This document shows positions 55,367-64,000 of a DNA stretch of 64,000 nucleotides, piece after piece (position 1 is the first letter of the stretch; every line of letters begins with the position of its first letter). Origin of the DNA: G963663315 sp965208975 (GTDB lineage Bacteria; Pseudomonadota; Gammaproteobacteria; Arenicellales; Poriferihabitantaceae); contig CBDBQH010000001.1 of assembly GCA_965208975.1 (NCBI GenBank), forward strand, positions 372,001 through 436,000. The letters run 5' to 3'. The notes beneath the pieces are model-generated. The model had not been told where the DNA came from and ran no database searches. It was given only the letters and a program-made list of their open reading frames with translations. The translations under genes and the position numbers were made by a program.

Positions 55367-56737
55367 CTAATCAGACAGAATTTGCCGGGTTTCGTCGAGA
55401 CTGATACGGATCAGGTCATAAAGATCGTCTATTTGCGCCCTGCTGATGATCAACGGAGGGCAAATGACCATTGTGTCGCCGATGGCGCGCATGACCAACC
55501 CGTTTTTCATGCTCAGGTCACGGCAGACGACGCCGGCGCTGTCTGCTCCCTGGTCGTCATATTTCTCTTTTGTTTCCTTGTTTTTGACCAGTTCAATGGC
55601 GCCGAGGAAGCCAACCCCCCGCGTTTCACCAACCAGTGGATGATCGCCCAGAGAAGCGATTTTTGACTGAAGATAATCCATCGTATGGTCTCTGGCTCGC
55701 TCGATAATTCGCTCCTGGCGCAGGAGCTCGAGATTTTTCAGCGCTACCGCACAGGCTACCGGATGCCCGGAATACGTGTAGCCGTGGGTGAATTCGCCGC
55801 CCCTTGTATCGAGAACTTCGGCGACCCGGTCTGAAATCATTACCGCCCCGACAGGCTGATAGCCGGAAGACAGTCCTTTTGCCAGGGTCATCAGATCGGC
55901 TTCGATGCGGTAGGTATCGACGCCGAACCACTCCCCGGTACGTCCGAACCCGCAAATGACCTCGTCCGCACACAGCAAGACATCGTACTTGTGACAGATG
56001 CGATTGATTTCCGGCCAGTAGGTATCCGGCGGCACAATCACGCCCCCGGCGCCCTGTACCGGCTCCGCGATAAAGGCCGCCACCCGGTCGGCGCCGACTT
56101 CGAGTATCCTGGCTTCAAGCGCTCCGGCGCATTGCAGGCCGAATTCTGACTGCTCCAGATCGCCGCCTTCACGGTAGTGATAGGGTTGATCAATATGTTC
56201 GATGTTCGGGATCGGCATTCCTCCCTGGGCATGGATTCCTTTCATGCCGCCGAGACTGCCTCCGGCCATGGTGCTGCCATGGTAGGCGTTATGACGGCTG
56301 ATTACGATATTGCGGTCTGGCTGGCCCTGGCAGGCCCAGAAGTGACGCACCATTCTGATTACGGTGTCGTTGCCATCGGAGCCCGAACAGCCGAAAAATG
56401 TCCGGTTGATATGCGCCGGCGTGACGCTGGCCAACATTTCCGCCAACTCAACCGCCGGCAACTGGGCGGTCTGGAAGAAGCTGTTATAGTAAGGCAACTG
56501 CTCCATCTGTAGCCTGGCCGCCTCGGCCAACTCGGTTCTGCCGTAACCGATATTGACGCACCACAGTCCGGACATGCCATCCAGGTATTTTTTGCCGTCG
56601 CTGTCATAGATATAGATATTCTCGGCGCCGACAATAATCCGGGCGCCCCGTTTATACATATCCGCATGATCGGTAAAGGGATGGATATAGCGCTTGCGGT
56701 CCAGTGCCTGTAGTTCGGCTGTATCGTATTGTCGCAT
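55367..56737 (-). CDS. Class III aminotransferase, polyamine/omega-amino acid:pyruvate type
   Basis: 456 residues. Motifs: YLDGMSGLWCVNIGYGR, PYYNSFFQT, GSDGNDTVIRMVRHFW, YHGSTMAGGSLGGM, LLCADEVICGFGRTGEWFG and the PLP Lys in TLAKGLSSGY. This pattern is that of SpuC-like putrescine:pyruvate or related omega-amino-acid transaminases; taurine or beta-alanine are also possible substrates. It forms a run with sat and the DAHP synthase gene, 58 bases from sat. Confidence 0.87.
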   Translation of the reverse strand: MRQYDTAELQALDRKRYIHPFTDHADMYKRGARIIVGAENIYIYDSDGKKYLDGMSGLWCVNIGYGRTELAEAARLQMEQLPYYNSFFQTAQLPAVELAEMLASVTPAHINRTFFGCSGSDGNDTVIRMVRHFWACQGQPDRNIVISRHNAYHGSTMAGGSLGGMKGIHAQGGMPIPNIEHIDQPYHYREGGDLEQSEFGLQCAGALEARILEVGADRVAAFIAEPVQGAGGVIVPPDTYWPEINRICHKYDVLLCADEVICGFGRTGEWFGVDTYRIEADLMTLAKGLSSGYQPVGAVMISDRVAEVLDTRGGEFTHGYTYSGHPVACAVALKNLELLRQERIIERARDHTMDYLQSKIASLGDHPLVGETRGVGFLGAIELVKNKETKEKYDDQGADSAGVVCRDLSMKNGLVMRAIGDTMVICPPLIISRAQIDDLYDLIRISLDETRQILSD

Positions 56738-56795
56738 GGTGAGGGTGATTGATTGGTGTGGGTTGAAGGCTTTAAGGGTTGAATGGATTGCAGGT

Positions 56796-57995
56796 TTATT
56801 CCGCTCGGTTCGACTGGTAGTAATCCATCAGTATGCTGGCGACCTCCGGCCTTGAAAACTCAGGCGGGGGGGCGATTCCCGCGGACAGCATTTCCCGCAC
56901 CCGGGTTCCCGACAAGAGTATGAAATCCGAAAGCGTGTGCTCGGGCGCTTCCCGCATCATCACCACCTTGTTCATTTTCTTCGAGTATGCGGTATGGTCG
57001 GCGTTGAATATCTCGATCTCCAACGCTCCTTGCGGGATTTCTTCCTCGAAAATGGTCTGGGCATCGAAGGCGCCGTAATAATCGCCGACACCGGCATGGT
57101 CGCGACCTATGATGAAGTGGGTGGCGCCCATGTTTTGACGGAAGATGGCATGTAATACCGCCTCTCTCGGCCCGGCGTAGAGCATGTCAAAGCCGTATCC
57201 GGCCACGATCATCGTATTGGCCGGAAAGTAGTTTTCCACCATGGTGCGGATCGCGGCGTCGCGGACATCGGCTGGAATGTCTCCGGGTTTGAGTTTGCCC
57301 AGCAACATGTGTATGACGCAGCCATCCGCTCCGGTTCTTTGCATCGCGATGCGGCATAATTCTTCATGCGCCCGGTGCATCGGATTGCGGGTCTGGAACG
57401 CCACCACCCGGTTCCAGCCATTGGCTTGAATCTGCTGCCGGATTTCGTATGCGGTGCGGAATGTTTGTGAAAATACAGTCTGGAAATAACTGAAATTGAG
57501 GACCTGTATCGGTCCGGATAACAGGGTTCTGCCCTGGGCGAGAAATTCAGCGACTCCGGGGTGCGCCTGATCCCGGGTACGGTAAACCGGCTCACAGAGT
57601 TCCATCATGTCGTCTTGCGACATGGCTTCGACGTTGTTGACCTGCATGACCGCCAGGGCCGGGTGACCATCCACATTGGGGTCCAGCAACGCGATGCTCT
57701 GACCGGCTTCAATCTGTTCGGCCTGTTCCTGTTCAATCAGACAAACCACCGGAGTGGGCCAGAACAATCCGTCCGTGGTTCGCATGCGGCTGGCGACGCT
57801 CAGGCTGTCCGCCTTGTTCATGAAGCCGTCCAGCGGCGTAAAATAGCCGGCTCCCAGCATTACGGCGTTGGCCGCTCCGGCGGAACTCAGTAATACGCTG
57901 TCCAGCTCACTGGCGCGGGTTTCGATGTTCTGTCGCTGTTCGGCATTACGGACATAAAGCGGGCGCAATTCATCGGCGGCGTGGGGCTTGATCAT
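56796..57995 (-). CDS. sat: Sulfate adenylyltransferase (ATP sulfurylase)
   Basis: 399 residues, the single-chain Sat type, not CysDN. QTRNPMHRAHE (the QxRN and HxxH motifs) and GRDHAGVGDYYGAFDA are diagnostic. It links sulfate and ATP with APS plus pyrophosphate, in either assimilation or, in sulfur oxidisers, in reverse. No aprAB or other sulfur genes are in the window, so direction is open. Its ATG overlaps the DAHP synthase stop (TGATG). Confidence 0.94.
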   Translation of the reverse strand: MIKPHAADELRPLYVRNAEQRQNIETRASELDSVLLSSAGAANAVMLGAGYFTPLDGFMNKADSLSVASRMRTTDGLFWPTPVVCLIEQEQAEQIEAGQSIALLDPNVDGHPALAVMQVNNVEAMSQDDMMELCEPVYRTRDQAHPGVAEFLAQGRTLLSGPIQVLNFSYFQTVFSQTFRTAYEIRQQIQANGWNRVVAFQTRNPMHRAHEELCRIAMQRTGADGCVIHMLLGKLKPGDIPADVRDAAIRTMVENYFPANTMIVAGYGFDMLYAGPREAVLHAIFRQNMGATHFIIGRDHAGVGDYYGAFDAQTIFEEEIPQGALEIEIFNADHTAYSKKMNKVVMMREAPEHTLSDFILLSGTRVREMLSAGIAPPPEFSRPEVASILMDYYQSNRAE

Positions 57996-59131
57996 CAGGA
58001 ATCCTGACGGCGCCGTTGAACGGCGTCTGCAAGCGCGGCCAGCATCTCTTCAGTCGTATCCAGATCGGTACAGGCATCGGTGATACTCTGGCCATAAATC
58101 TTCGCTTGTCCGTCCACCACTTCCTGGCGACCGGCCACCAGATGACTTTCAATCATGGCGCCGGTGATTCTGTGGTCGCCAGACGCTACCTGCTCCGCCA
58201 CATCGCTACAGACCGCTTTCTGGTTTTCATGCACTTTCCCGCTATTGGCGTGACTGAAGTCAATCATCACCTGGGGTCTTAATCCGGCGGCGGCCAGTTT
58301 GTCACACGCCTCGGTTACGCTTTGCCGGTCGTAGTTCGGCGATTTGCCGCCGCGCAAAATGATATGGCAGTCGGGATTGCCGGTAGTCGTGAAAATGGCG
58401 GACTGCCCGGACTTGGTCAGGGACAGGAAGTGGTGAGGCCGGGCGGCGGCCCGCAATCCATCCACGGCGATGTCCAGGTTGCCGTTGGTGCCGTTTTTGA
58501 ACCCGACCGGGCAGGACAATCCTGAACTCAATTCCCGGTGCACCTGGCTTTCGGTAGTTCTGGCGCCGATCGCTCCCCATGAAATCAGGTCGGCGACATA
58601 CTGCGGAGTGATGATGTCCAGGTACTCGGTGCCCGCCGGAACTCCCATGTCGTTGAGGTCAAGCAGCAATTTCCTCGCAGTTCTCAAGCCCTTGTTGATA
58701 TCGAATGTATCATTCAGATCCGGGTCGTTAATGAGTCCTTTCCAGCCTACCGTGGTGCGGGGTTTTTCAAAATATACCCGCATTACGATGACCAGATGCG
58801 CCTGATGTTTTTCCATCAGTGGCAGTAATCGACCGGCATATTCGAGCGCCGCCACCGGATCATGGATTGAGCAGGGGCCGGAAATGACCAGTAGCCGATC
58901 ATCGTCTCCGGTCAGTATATTGCGGATCGCTTCCCGGGTGGCTACCGTTGTGGTGATTGAACGGCTGGTTATCGGCAATTCGGCGTTGATTTTCGCCGGA
59001 TTGACTACCTTTTTGATACTGGCAATTCGCAGGTCGTCTGTGCGGATTGCCGGACTGTCTGTTTTAATGGAGGTCACGCGCGGATTCATAGTAGTCGAAA
59101 TCGAAAGAACGGATTGTACTTTTATCATCAT
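57995..59131 (-). CDS. aroG: 3-Deoxy-7-phosphoheptulonate synthase (class I)
   Basis: About 378 residues from the first ATG; an ATG at 59089 would give 364. GPCSIHDPVAALEYA, RVYFEKPRTTVGWKGLINDP, GARTTESQVHRELSSGLSCPVGFKNGTNG and DFSHANSGK match the AroF/G/H family. It joins erythrose 4-phosphate and PEP, the first shikimate step. Which feedback type it is cannot be told. It is coupled to sat by a one-base overlap, an uncommon partner. Confidence 0.93.
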   Translation of the reverse strand: MMIKVQSVLSISTTMNPRVTSIKTDSPAIRTDDLRIASIKKVVNPAKINAELPITSRSITTTVATREAIRNILTGDDDRLLVISGPCSIHDPVAALEYAGRLLPLMEKHQAHLVIVMRVYFEKPRTTVGWKGLINDPDLNDTFDINKGLRTARKLLLDLNDMGVPAGTEYLDIITPQYVADLISWGAIGARTTESQVHRELSSGLSCPVGFKNGTNGNLDIAVDGLRAAARPHHFLSLTKSGQSAIFTTTGNPDCHIILRGGKSPNYDRQSVTEACDKLAAAGLRPQVMIDFSHANSGKVHENQKAVCSDVAEQVASGDHRITGAMIESHLVAGRQEVVDGQAKIYGQSITDACTDLDTTEEMLAALADAVQRRRQDS

Positions 59132-59148
59132 CAACTGTTAAGTGATTA

Positions 59149-59178
59149 TTGCAATAAAATGCCCATATAACGGATAAT
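59149..59178 (+). promoter_or_regulatory. Putative promoter of the methyltransferase/dehydrogenase pair
   Basis: TTGCAA (59149-59154), an 18-base spacer and GATAAT (59173-59178). It predicts a leader of about 35 bases carrying GAGG about 8 bases before the ATG at 59222. Predicted by eye. Confidence 0.45.
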
Positions 59179-59221
59179 CTCCGGTCATTACAACCGATTC
59201 TTTCACAACGAGGCGATTATT

Positions 59222-60823
59222 ATGGGTCGAAGAGCAGGTGGCAGAGAGGCCAGGAAAGCATTGCGAGCCGCGCCTCTGTCCGAGGAAAACAAGCCGGTCC
59301 GGCCAGGTCAGTGCGGTGGGCGGTTCAGGCCATTGACCGAAGAGCAGTTGAAACGGGTGCACGAATCCATGCTGGATCTGCTGGAGAATGTCGGGTTTTC
59401 CAGAGCGATTCCGTCCTGCATCGAGGCGGTCACCAGGGCCGGGGGGACGTATACCGATGACGGGCGGTTGCTGTTCCCGCGGCATTTGATCGACTGGACC
59501 ATGGACAACTGTGCGCGGGACATCGTATTGCATGGGCAGTCGCCTGAGCATGATCTGCGCCTGAGCGGCAACCGGGTTCATTTCGGGACGGCGGGCGCGG
59601 CGGTTCACGTCGCCGATGGATGGAAGCGTCATGATCAATATCCCGGCGCCGGGTCTTACCGGGAATCCACGGCGCAGGATCTGTATGACGCGGCTCGTCT
59701 GGTTGATTATCACGAGCATATTCACTTTTTCCAGCGTTGCATGGTGGCCCGCGATATTGAGGAACCCGCCGCCATGGACCTGAATACCACGTATGCGGCG
59801 GTATCCGGCACAACCAAGCACTGCGGAGTCAGCTATGTCGAGCCTGAGCATGCAGCGGAGGGCCTGAAAATGCTGTTTGAAATCGCCGGCGGGGAGGAAC
59901 AATGGCGGGCCAGACCGTTCGCCAGCCTGTCTTGTTGTTTCGTCGTTCCACCGCTGAGGTTCGCGGCGGACGCCTGCCGGGTCATGGAGGTTTGCATCCA
60001 GGGGGGAATGCCGATCCTGCTGTTAGCGGCGGGACAGGCGGGGGCGACCAGTCCCGCTTCCCTGGCCGGCGCCGTGGTGCAGGAATGCGCTGAATCGCTG
60101 GGGGCGCTGTGCTATGTCAACCTGCTCAGGAAGGGCCATCCCGCGATATTCGGGCCGTGGCCATTCGTCTCTGATTTACGCACCGGCGCGATGAGCGGCG
60201 GTAGCGGTGAACAGGCGGTATTGATGGCGGCCTGCGGTCAGGTGGGACGTTATCTTGATTTGCCGACCGGCATTGCGGCCGGCATGGCCGACTCCAAAAT
60301 ACCGGACGCGCAATCAGGTTATGAAAAGGCTTATACCCTGTCCCTGTCCGGTCACAGCGGCGCCAATCTGGTGTATGAATCAGTCGGTATGCAGGGTAGC
60401 CTGCTGGGGTTCAGTTTTACCGGCGCGACTATCGACAATGATATGCTGGGCGCGATCAACCGCAGTGTGCGGGGGATTGAGGTGGATGAGGACAATCTGG
60501 CGCTGGCGACAATCACGGATGTCTGTCTCAACGGCCCGGAGCATTTTCTGGGTCATCCCGCGACCTTGTCGAGGATGGAAAGTGATTATGTCTATCCGCA
60601 AGTCGGCAATCGTCTGACTCCGGCTGAATGGATGGAGTATGGCGCAAAGACGGTGGAGCAGGTGGCGGAGGAAAAAACCAGGGAAATTCTGGATACGCAT
60701 TTCCCGGCCCACATATCTGATGAGCTGGATGCCCGGTTGCGGCAGGGTTTTGATATTCGGCTGCCCCGTGAACAGATGAAACGTAGAATCAATGGCAATG
60801 GCCGGAGGAATGGTGATGAATAA
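59222..60823 (+). CDS. MttB-family (non-pyrrolysine) methyltransferase
   Basis: 533 residues, trimethylamine methyltransferase family (COG5598 type). The frame has no in-frame amber codon, so there is no pyrrolysine. Such homologues include the glycine betaine methyltransferase MtgB, which passes a methyl group to a corrinoid protein. The N-terminal LTEEQLKRVHESMLDLLENVGF and the barrel segments (TKHCGVSYVEP, GAMSGGSGEQAVLMAA) fit. No corrinoid protein or second methyltransferase gene is in the window. It overlaps the next gene by 8 bases. Glycine betaine as substrate is inferred from that neighbour and the ProVWX importer. Confidence 0.82.
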   Translation: MGRRAGGREARKALRAAPLSEENKPVRPGQCGGRFRPLTEEQLKRVHESMLDLLENVGFSRAIPSCIEAVTRAGGTYTDDGRLLFPRHLIDWTMDNCARDIVLHGQSPEHDLRLSGNRVHFGTAGAAVHVADGWKRHDQYPGAGSYRESTAQDLYDAARLVDYHEHIHFFQRCMVARDIEEPAAMDLNTTYAAVSGTTKHCGVSYVEPEHAAEGLKMLFEIAGGEEQWRARPFASLSCCFVVPPLRFAADACRVMEVCIQGGMPILLLAAGQAGATSPASLAGAVVQECAESLGALCYVNLLRKGHPAIFGPWPFVSDLRTGAMSGGSGEQAVLMAACGQVGRYLDLPTGIAAGMADSKIPDAQSGYEKAYTLSLSGHSGANLVYESVGMQGSLLGFSFTGATIDNDMLGAINRSVRGIEVDEDNLALATITDVCLNGPEHFLGHPATLSRMESDYVYPQVGNRLTPAEWMEYGAKTVEQVAEEKTREILDTHFPAHISDELDARLRQGFDIRLPREQMKRRINGNGRRNGDE

Positions 60824-63257
60824 GAAGTCCTTGCCGGGGCAGGCCCGCGTCGTCATTGTCGGCGGCGGTGTGATGGGGACAGGTCTGGCCTGGCATCTGG
60901 CGCGGGAAGGCTGGAGCGATACGCTGCTGGTCGAGAAGGGGGAGTTGACCTCCGGTTCAACCTGGCATGCCGCCGGGCAGTGTCCGAGCTTCATCGCCGA
61001 TTACAATATGGCGAAAATTCACGATTATGGGGTGCGGCTCTATCCGCGGCTGGAGGAATTGACCGGGCAGTACGTCAGTTGGCATGGTTGCGGCGGCATT
61101 CGCTTTGCCTATAACCATGCGGAGGTCGAGTGGTTTCACCGCGTGGCCGGCGTGGGCCGGATGATCGGCTTTGACTGTGAGATCATTGCGCCGGACAAGA
61201 TCCGGTCACTGATTCCTTATGCCAATATCGAAGGCGTACTGGCTGGGGCGTGGACACGAACAGATGGTCATGTCGACCCGGCCGGAGTCTGCAACGCCAT
61301 GGCGAAAGGGGCGCGCCGGATGGGGGTGAAAATCGTTACGGGCAATCGGGTGACGGACATCCGGCAACGCAAATCAGGGGACTGGGAGGTGTGTACCGAA
61401 CAGGGTCATGTGATTGCCGAGCATGTAGTCAACGCCGCCGGATGTTATGCCAGACAAGTATCGCAGATGGTGGGTACGGATGTGCCGTTGATCAATATGA
61501 AGCATACTTACCTGGTGACCGACACGGTGCAGGAGTTTCTTGACCGGCAGGATGAAATGCCGGTGCTCCGCGATCCGTGGCCGTCCTCTTATTATCGGCA
61601 GGAGCAAAAATCAGGGCTGATCGGCATTTATGAGACACAGAATTCGCAAATCTGCTGGTCCCATCGGGGCGGGTGGCCGGAATGGGATTCGCAAAACGAA
61701 CTGTTTGACCCGGACATGGACAATATCATGCCATATATTGAGCGGGTCATGGAACGGATGCCGATGTGGGGAGAGCTGGGCATCAAGCGGGTCGTGTGTG
61801 GCGCGATCCCGCATACCCCGGACAGCAATCCTTTCCTGGGGCCGGCGGCGGGATTGAGGAATTTCTGGCACTGCAACGGGGCTTCTATCGGCATCGCCGC
61901 CGGCGCCGGTTGCGGCAAATATCTCGCTCAGTGGATGGTGCATGGAGACTCTGAAATCAACATGGCGGGGGTGGACCCGAGGCGCTTCGGTGATTATGCT
62001 CCCGGTGATTACACGACGGCCAAATCCCACGAGGATTACGAGCACATGTATAAATTGCATCTGCCCGGAGAGGAGCGTCCGGCGGGACGGAAAACCAGGA
62101 TTACGCCATTGTATGACAGGCTGGAATCGTGTGGAGCTGTTTTTACCGAGGTCAGTGGCTGGGAACGCGCCAAATGGTTCTCGCTGGATGGACGACAGGA
62201 GGAAGTCGGCTTCCGGCATAATAATACCTTTGACGTGGTGGCCGCTGAGTGTCGGGCGGTACGCGAGCGGGTCGGTATCATGGATTTGTCTACTTTCGCC
62301 AAGTATGAGGTGAGCGGCCGCCATGCGGAATCGTTGTTGAACCGTATCAGCGCCAATCGGATGCCGCGGCGGAACGGCGGCATTGTATTGACTCACTATC
62401 TGTCTCCACAAGGCCGGTTGAACGGCGAGTCGACCGTTACCCGTCTCGCTGATGATCATTATTACGTGCTTTCCGGCGCTGCTTCACAAGAGCGTGACCG
62501 GGCTATTCTGGCTCAGGGGGCGCGGGCGGACGAGGAGGTTACGGTCACCGATGCAAGCGATGAGCGCGGGACGCTGGTAGTCGCCGGCCCGTGTTCACGG
62601 GATACCCTGTCGGGGTTGACTGACACAGACCTGTCCAACCGCTCCTTCAAATGGCTGAGCGCGAGAGAAATCGAACTTGCCGGTCGCCCGGCGCTGGCCA
62701 TGCGGGTGAATTATGTTGGAGAACTGGGTTGGGAGCTGCATTGTCAGATGGAGGATATGCCGGTGATTTATGACGCCGTGTGGCGAGCCGGGCAGGATTA
62801 CGGCATTGCCAATTTTGGCGACTACGCGCTGAATTCACTCAGAATGGAAAAAGCCTATAAAGGCTGGGGCGCCGAACTGACCAATGAAATCAGCATGGTG
62901 GAAGCCGATATGATGCGCTTTTTCCGGGCGGACAAGGAGGATTTTATCGGTCGTCAGGCAACCCTGGATATCGACCCGGATCACATTGCGCTGAAGCTGG
63001 TGTATCTGGAAATATCCGGCGGCGATAACGATATTGCGGGTGGAGAAGCCGTGCTCGCGGATGACCGGGTCATCGGTGTCACGACCTCGGGTGGCTATGG
63101 ACATATCACAGGCCGCAGTTTAGGGTTTGCATACATCGGGTTGCCCTATACCAAACCGGGTTCACAGTTCGACGTGCTGTTGATTGATGAAACCAGGAAG
63201 GCCACCGTGCTGGGCGAGCCGGTCTGGGATCCGGCCAATGAACGCCTGCGGGCCTGA
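60816..63257 (+). CDS. FAD-dependent dimethylglycine/sarcosine dehydrogenase-like protein with GcvT domain
   Basis: 813 residues from the ATG at 60816, which has GGAGGA six bases before. An N-terminal dinucleotide-binding domain (VVIVGGGVMGTGLAWHL) carries the STWHAAGQ segment, whose His binds FAD covalently in dimethylglycine and sarcosine dehydrogenases. From about residue 430 a GcvT-type folate domain follows, with the GELGWELHC and SLRMEKAYKGWG motifs of this family. The reaction would remove an N-methyl group and pass it to tetrahydrofolate. It fits as the next step after the MttB-like gene. Confidence 0.87.
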   Translation: MNKKSLPGQARVVIVGGGVMGTGLAWHLAREGWSDTLLVEKGELTSGSTWHAAGQCPSFIADYNMAKIHDYGVRLYPRLEELTGQYVSWHGCGGIRFAYNHAEVEWFHRVAGVGRMIGFDCEIIAPDKIRSLIPYANIEGVLAGAWTRTDGHVDPAGVCNAMAKGARRMGVKIVTGNRVTDIRQRKSGDWEVCTEQGHVIAEHVVNAAGCYARQVSQMVGTDVPLINMKHTYLVTDTVQEFLDRQDEMPVLRDPWPSSYYRQEQKSGLIGIYETQNSQICWSHRGGWPEWDSQNELFDPDMDNIMPYIERVMERMPMWGELGIKRVVCGAIPHTPDSNPFLGPAAGLRNFWHCNGASIGIAAGAGCGKYLAQWMVHGDSEINMAGVDPRRFGDYAPGDYTTAKSHEDYEHMYKLHLPGEERPAGRKTRITPLYDRLESCGAVFTEVSGWERAKWFSLDGRQEEVGFRHNNTFDVVAAECRAVRERVGIMDLSTFAKYEVSGRHAESLLNRISANRMPRRNGGIVLTHYLSPQGRLNGESTVTRLADDHYYVLSGAASQERDRAILAQGARADEEVTVTDASDERGTLVVAGPCSRDTLSGLTDTDLSNRSFKWLSAREIELAGRPALAMRVNYVGELGWELHCQMEDMPVIYDAVWRAGQDYGIANFGDYALNSLRMEKAYKGWGAELTNEISMVEADMMRFFRADKEDFIGRQATLDIDPDHIALKLVYLEISGGDNDIAGGEAVLADDRVIGVTTSGGYGHITGRSLGFAYIGLPYTKPGSQFDVLLIDETRKATVLGEPVWDPANERLRA

Positions 63258-63329
63258 TTTTCCGCTTTGTTCATGACAGGTTCATCCATCTGGTTTAAGG
63301 TTGCGCTTCAGGTAAAAGAGGAGTTGAAA

Positions 63330-63866
63330 ATGAAAATGAAGAAAAAGCTGCCGGCTTTTGTTCTGGCGGGTGTTGCTGGCGCCGCTGTTGCGGTTTCCAC
63401 CGGCTCCAGCGCCTATCAACCGGGTCCTGCCATTGAGGTTCCGGTGGTTAGTTCCAGCCCGGTCTATCAGGTCGTGCGGGTGAATACGCCACAGCAGGAA
63501 TGCTGGCAGGAGGCGGTTACAGTTTCCACCGGCAAATCAAACTCCAACACTCCTGAAATTCTGGGGGCGATTGTCGGCGCCGGTGTTGGCCGGTTGTTTG
63601 GAGACGGACGCGGACAGGATGCGGCGACAGTGGCCGGGGCGATTCTCGGTGGCTCAATCGGCTCCGACCTTGAGAATAAAAATGCTTCCGGCAATCAGGT
63701 TCAGTACCAGCAACGATGCCGGGTGGTGGATCAATATCGAGACGAAGAGCGCTTGCAGGGATACGATGTCACTTTCAAATTGAATGACCGGCTGTATACG
63801 ACCCGAACCAGAAACGATCCCGGCAGTTCGATCAAGGTCAATTTCACGGTTTCACCCGCCCAATGA
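63330..63866 (+). CDS. Glycine-zipper envelope protein
   Basis: 178 residues from the ATG at 63330, with GAGGAG upstream. A signal peptide (FVLAGVAGAAVAVSTGSSA) is followed by a glycine zipper (LGAIVGAGVGRLFGDGRGQDAATVAGAILGG type) near residues 76-105. This is the 2TM pattern of 17-kDa surface antigen/SlyB-like proteins. Cys residues may form a disulfide; no lipobox is seen. Role: outer-membrane integrity, by family only. Confidence 0.82.
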   Translation: MKMKKKLPAFVLAGVAGAAVAVSTGSSAYQPGPAIEVPVVSSSPVYQVVRVNTPQQECWQEAVTVSTGKSNSNTPEILGAIVGAGVGRLFGDGRGQDAATVAGAILGGSIGSDLENKNASGNQVQYQQRCRVVDQYRDEERLQGYDVTFKLNDRLYTTRTRNDPGSSIKVNFTVSPAQ

Positions 63867-63898
63867 TCGGGGAGAGCTTTTAAGGGGTTTGATCGTAC

Positions 63899-64000
63899 TT
63901 GAAATATCTTTTTTATATTCCTTGCCTGGTTTTACTGCTGACAGGTTCTGCCCGTGGCGACGAGCCGACGGCGAATGACAGCGAAGCCGCGATCACTGAT
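63899..64000 (+). CDS. N-terminus of an exported protein, cut by the window edge
   Basis: Thirty-four codons from a TTG, reading MKYLFYIPCLVLLLTGSARG and then a Glu/Asp-rich stretch. A hydrophobic core followed by a small-residue site is a clear signal peptide. AAGGGG lies about 11 bases upstream. The rest is beyond the window, so the product is unknown. Confidence 0.55.
   Translation, partial: MKYLFYIPCLVLLLTGSARGDEPTANDSEAAITD

Overview
This window reads as a compact chromosomal segment of a Gram-negative gammaproteobacterium. The evidence is the order and type of its core genes: rpsP-rimM-trmD-rplS, xerD, relA, uvrA next to a major-facilitator gene and ssb, parE opposite xseB-ispA-dxs, pcm-yqaA-nlpD, aroC-leuC-leuD. 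It also has outer-membrane beta-barrel proteins ending in an aromatic residue and an NlpD-type lipoprotein. Marine or host-associated life is an inference from genes for methylated onium compounds: a DmdA-like demethylase, a glycine-betaine ABC importer, an MttB-like methyltransferase and a dimethylglycine-dehydrogenase-like protein. No rRNA, tRNA, transposase, integrase other than XerD, or CRISPR array was seen.

Layout. 1-4.8 kb: a Calx-beta-repeat autotransporter-like gene bracketed by inverted copies of an intergenic repeat. 4.9-8.7 kb: HAD phosphatase, DUF4143 ATPase, ABC exporter. 8.7-12.9 kb: pcm-yqaA-nlpD, then trpD and a DMT exporter. 13-18.3 kb: aroC, leuCD, and trpBA on the other strand. 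18.3-22.5 kb: glycine-betaine importer with a double-length permease. 22.7-29.7 kb: ribosome and tRNA maturation genes, a TPR-like exported protein, xerD, relA. 29.7-43 kb: uvrA, MFS-ssb, pdxH, parE, xseB-ispA-dxs, pepN, fdxA. 43-54.4 kb: an accessory-looking, repeat-rich region with a second, larger Calx-beta autotransporter and a four-gene operon (DmdA-like demethylase, transthyretin-like protein, ThDP enzyme, FMN 2-hydroxyacid oxidase). 54.4-64 kb: an unknown protein, class III aminotransferase, ATP sulfurylase, DAHP synthase, the MttB-like/DMGDH-like pair, a glycine-zipper protein, and the start of an exported protein cut by the window edge.

How the parts fit. ProV-ProX-permease would import glycine betaine (or a related onium). 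The 59.2-63.3 kb pair could strip methyl groups from betaine and then dimethylglycine into the C1 pool. The DmdA-like enzyme would pass another methyl group to tetrahydrofolate, and its operon partners look able to oxidise and decarboxylate a 2-hydroxy acid. These pathway links are inference.

The least ordinary parts are: the two autotransporters, with almost identical barrels, different passengers and inverted-repeat flanks; a (CTGG)7 tract near the 5' end of the larger one; the four-gene operon framed by direct copies of the same repeat; and a hairpin repeat family whose stems co-vary between copies.
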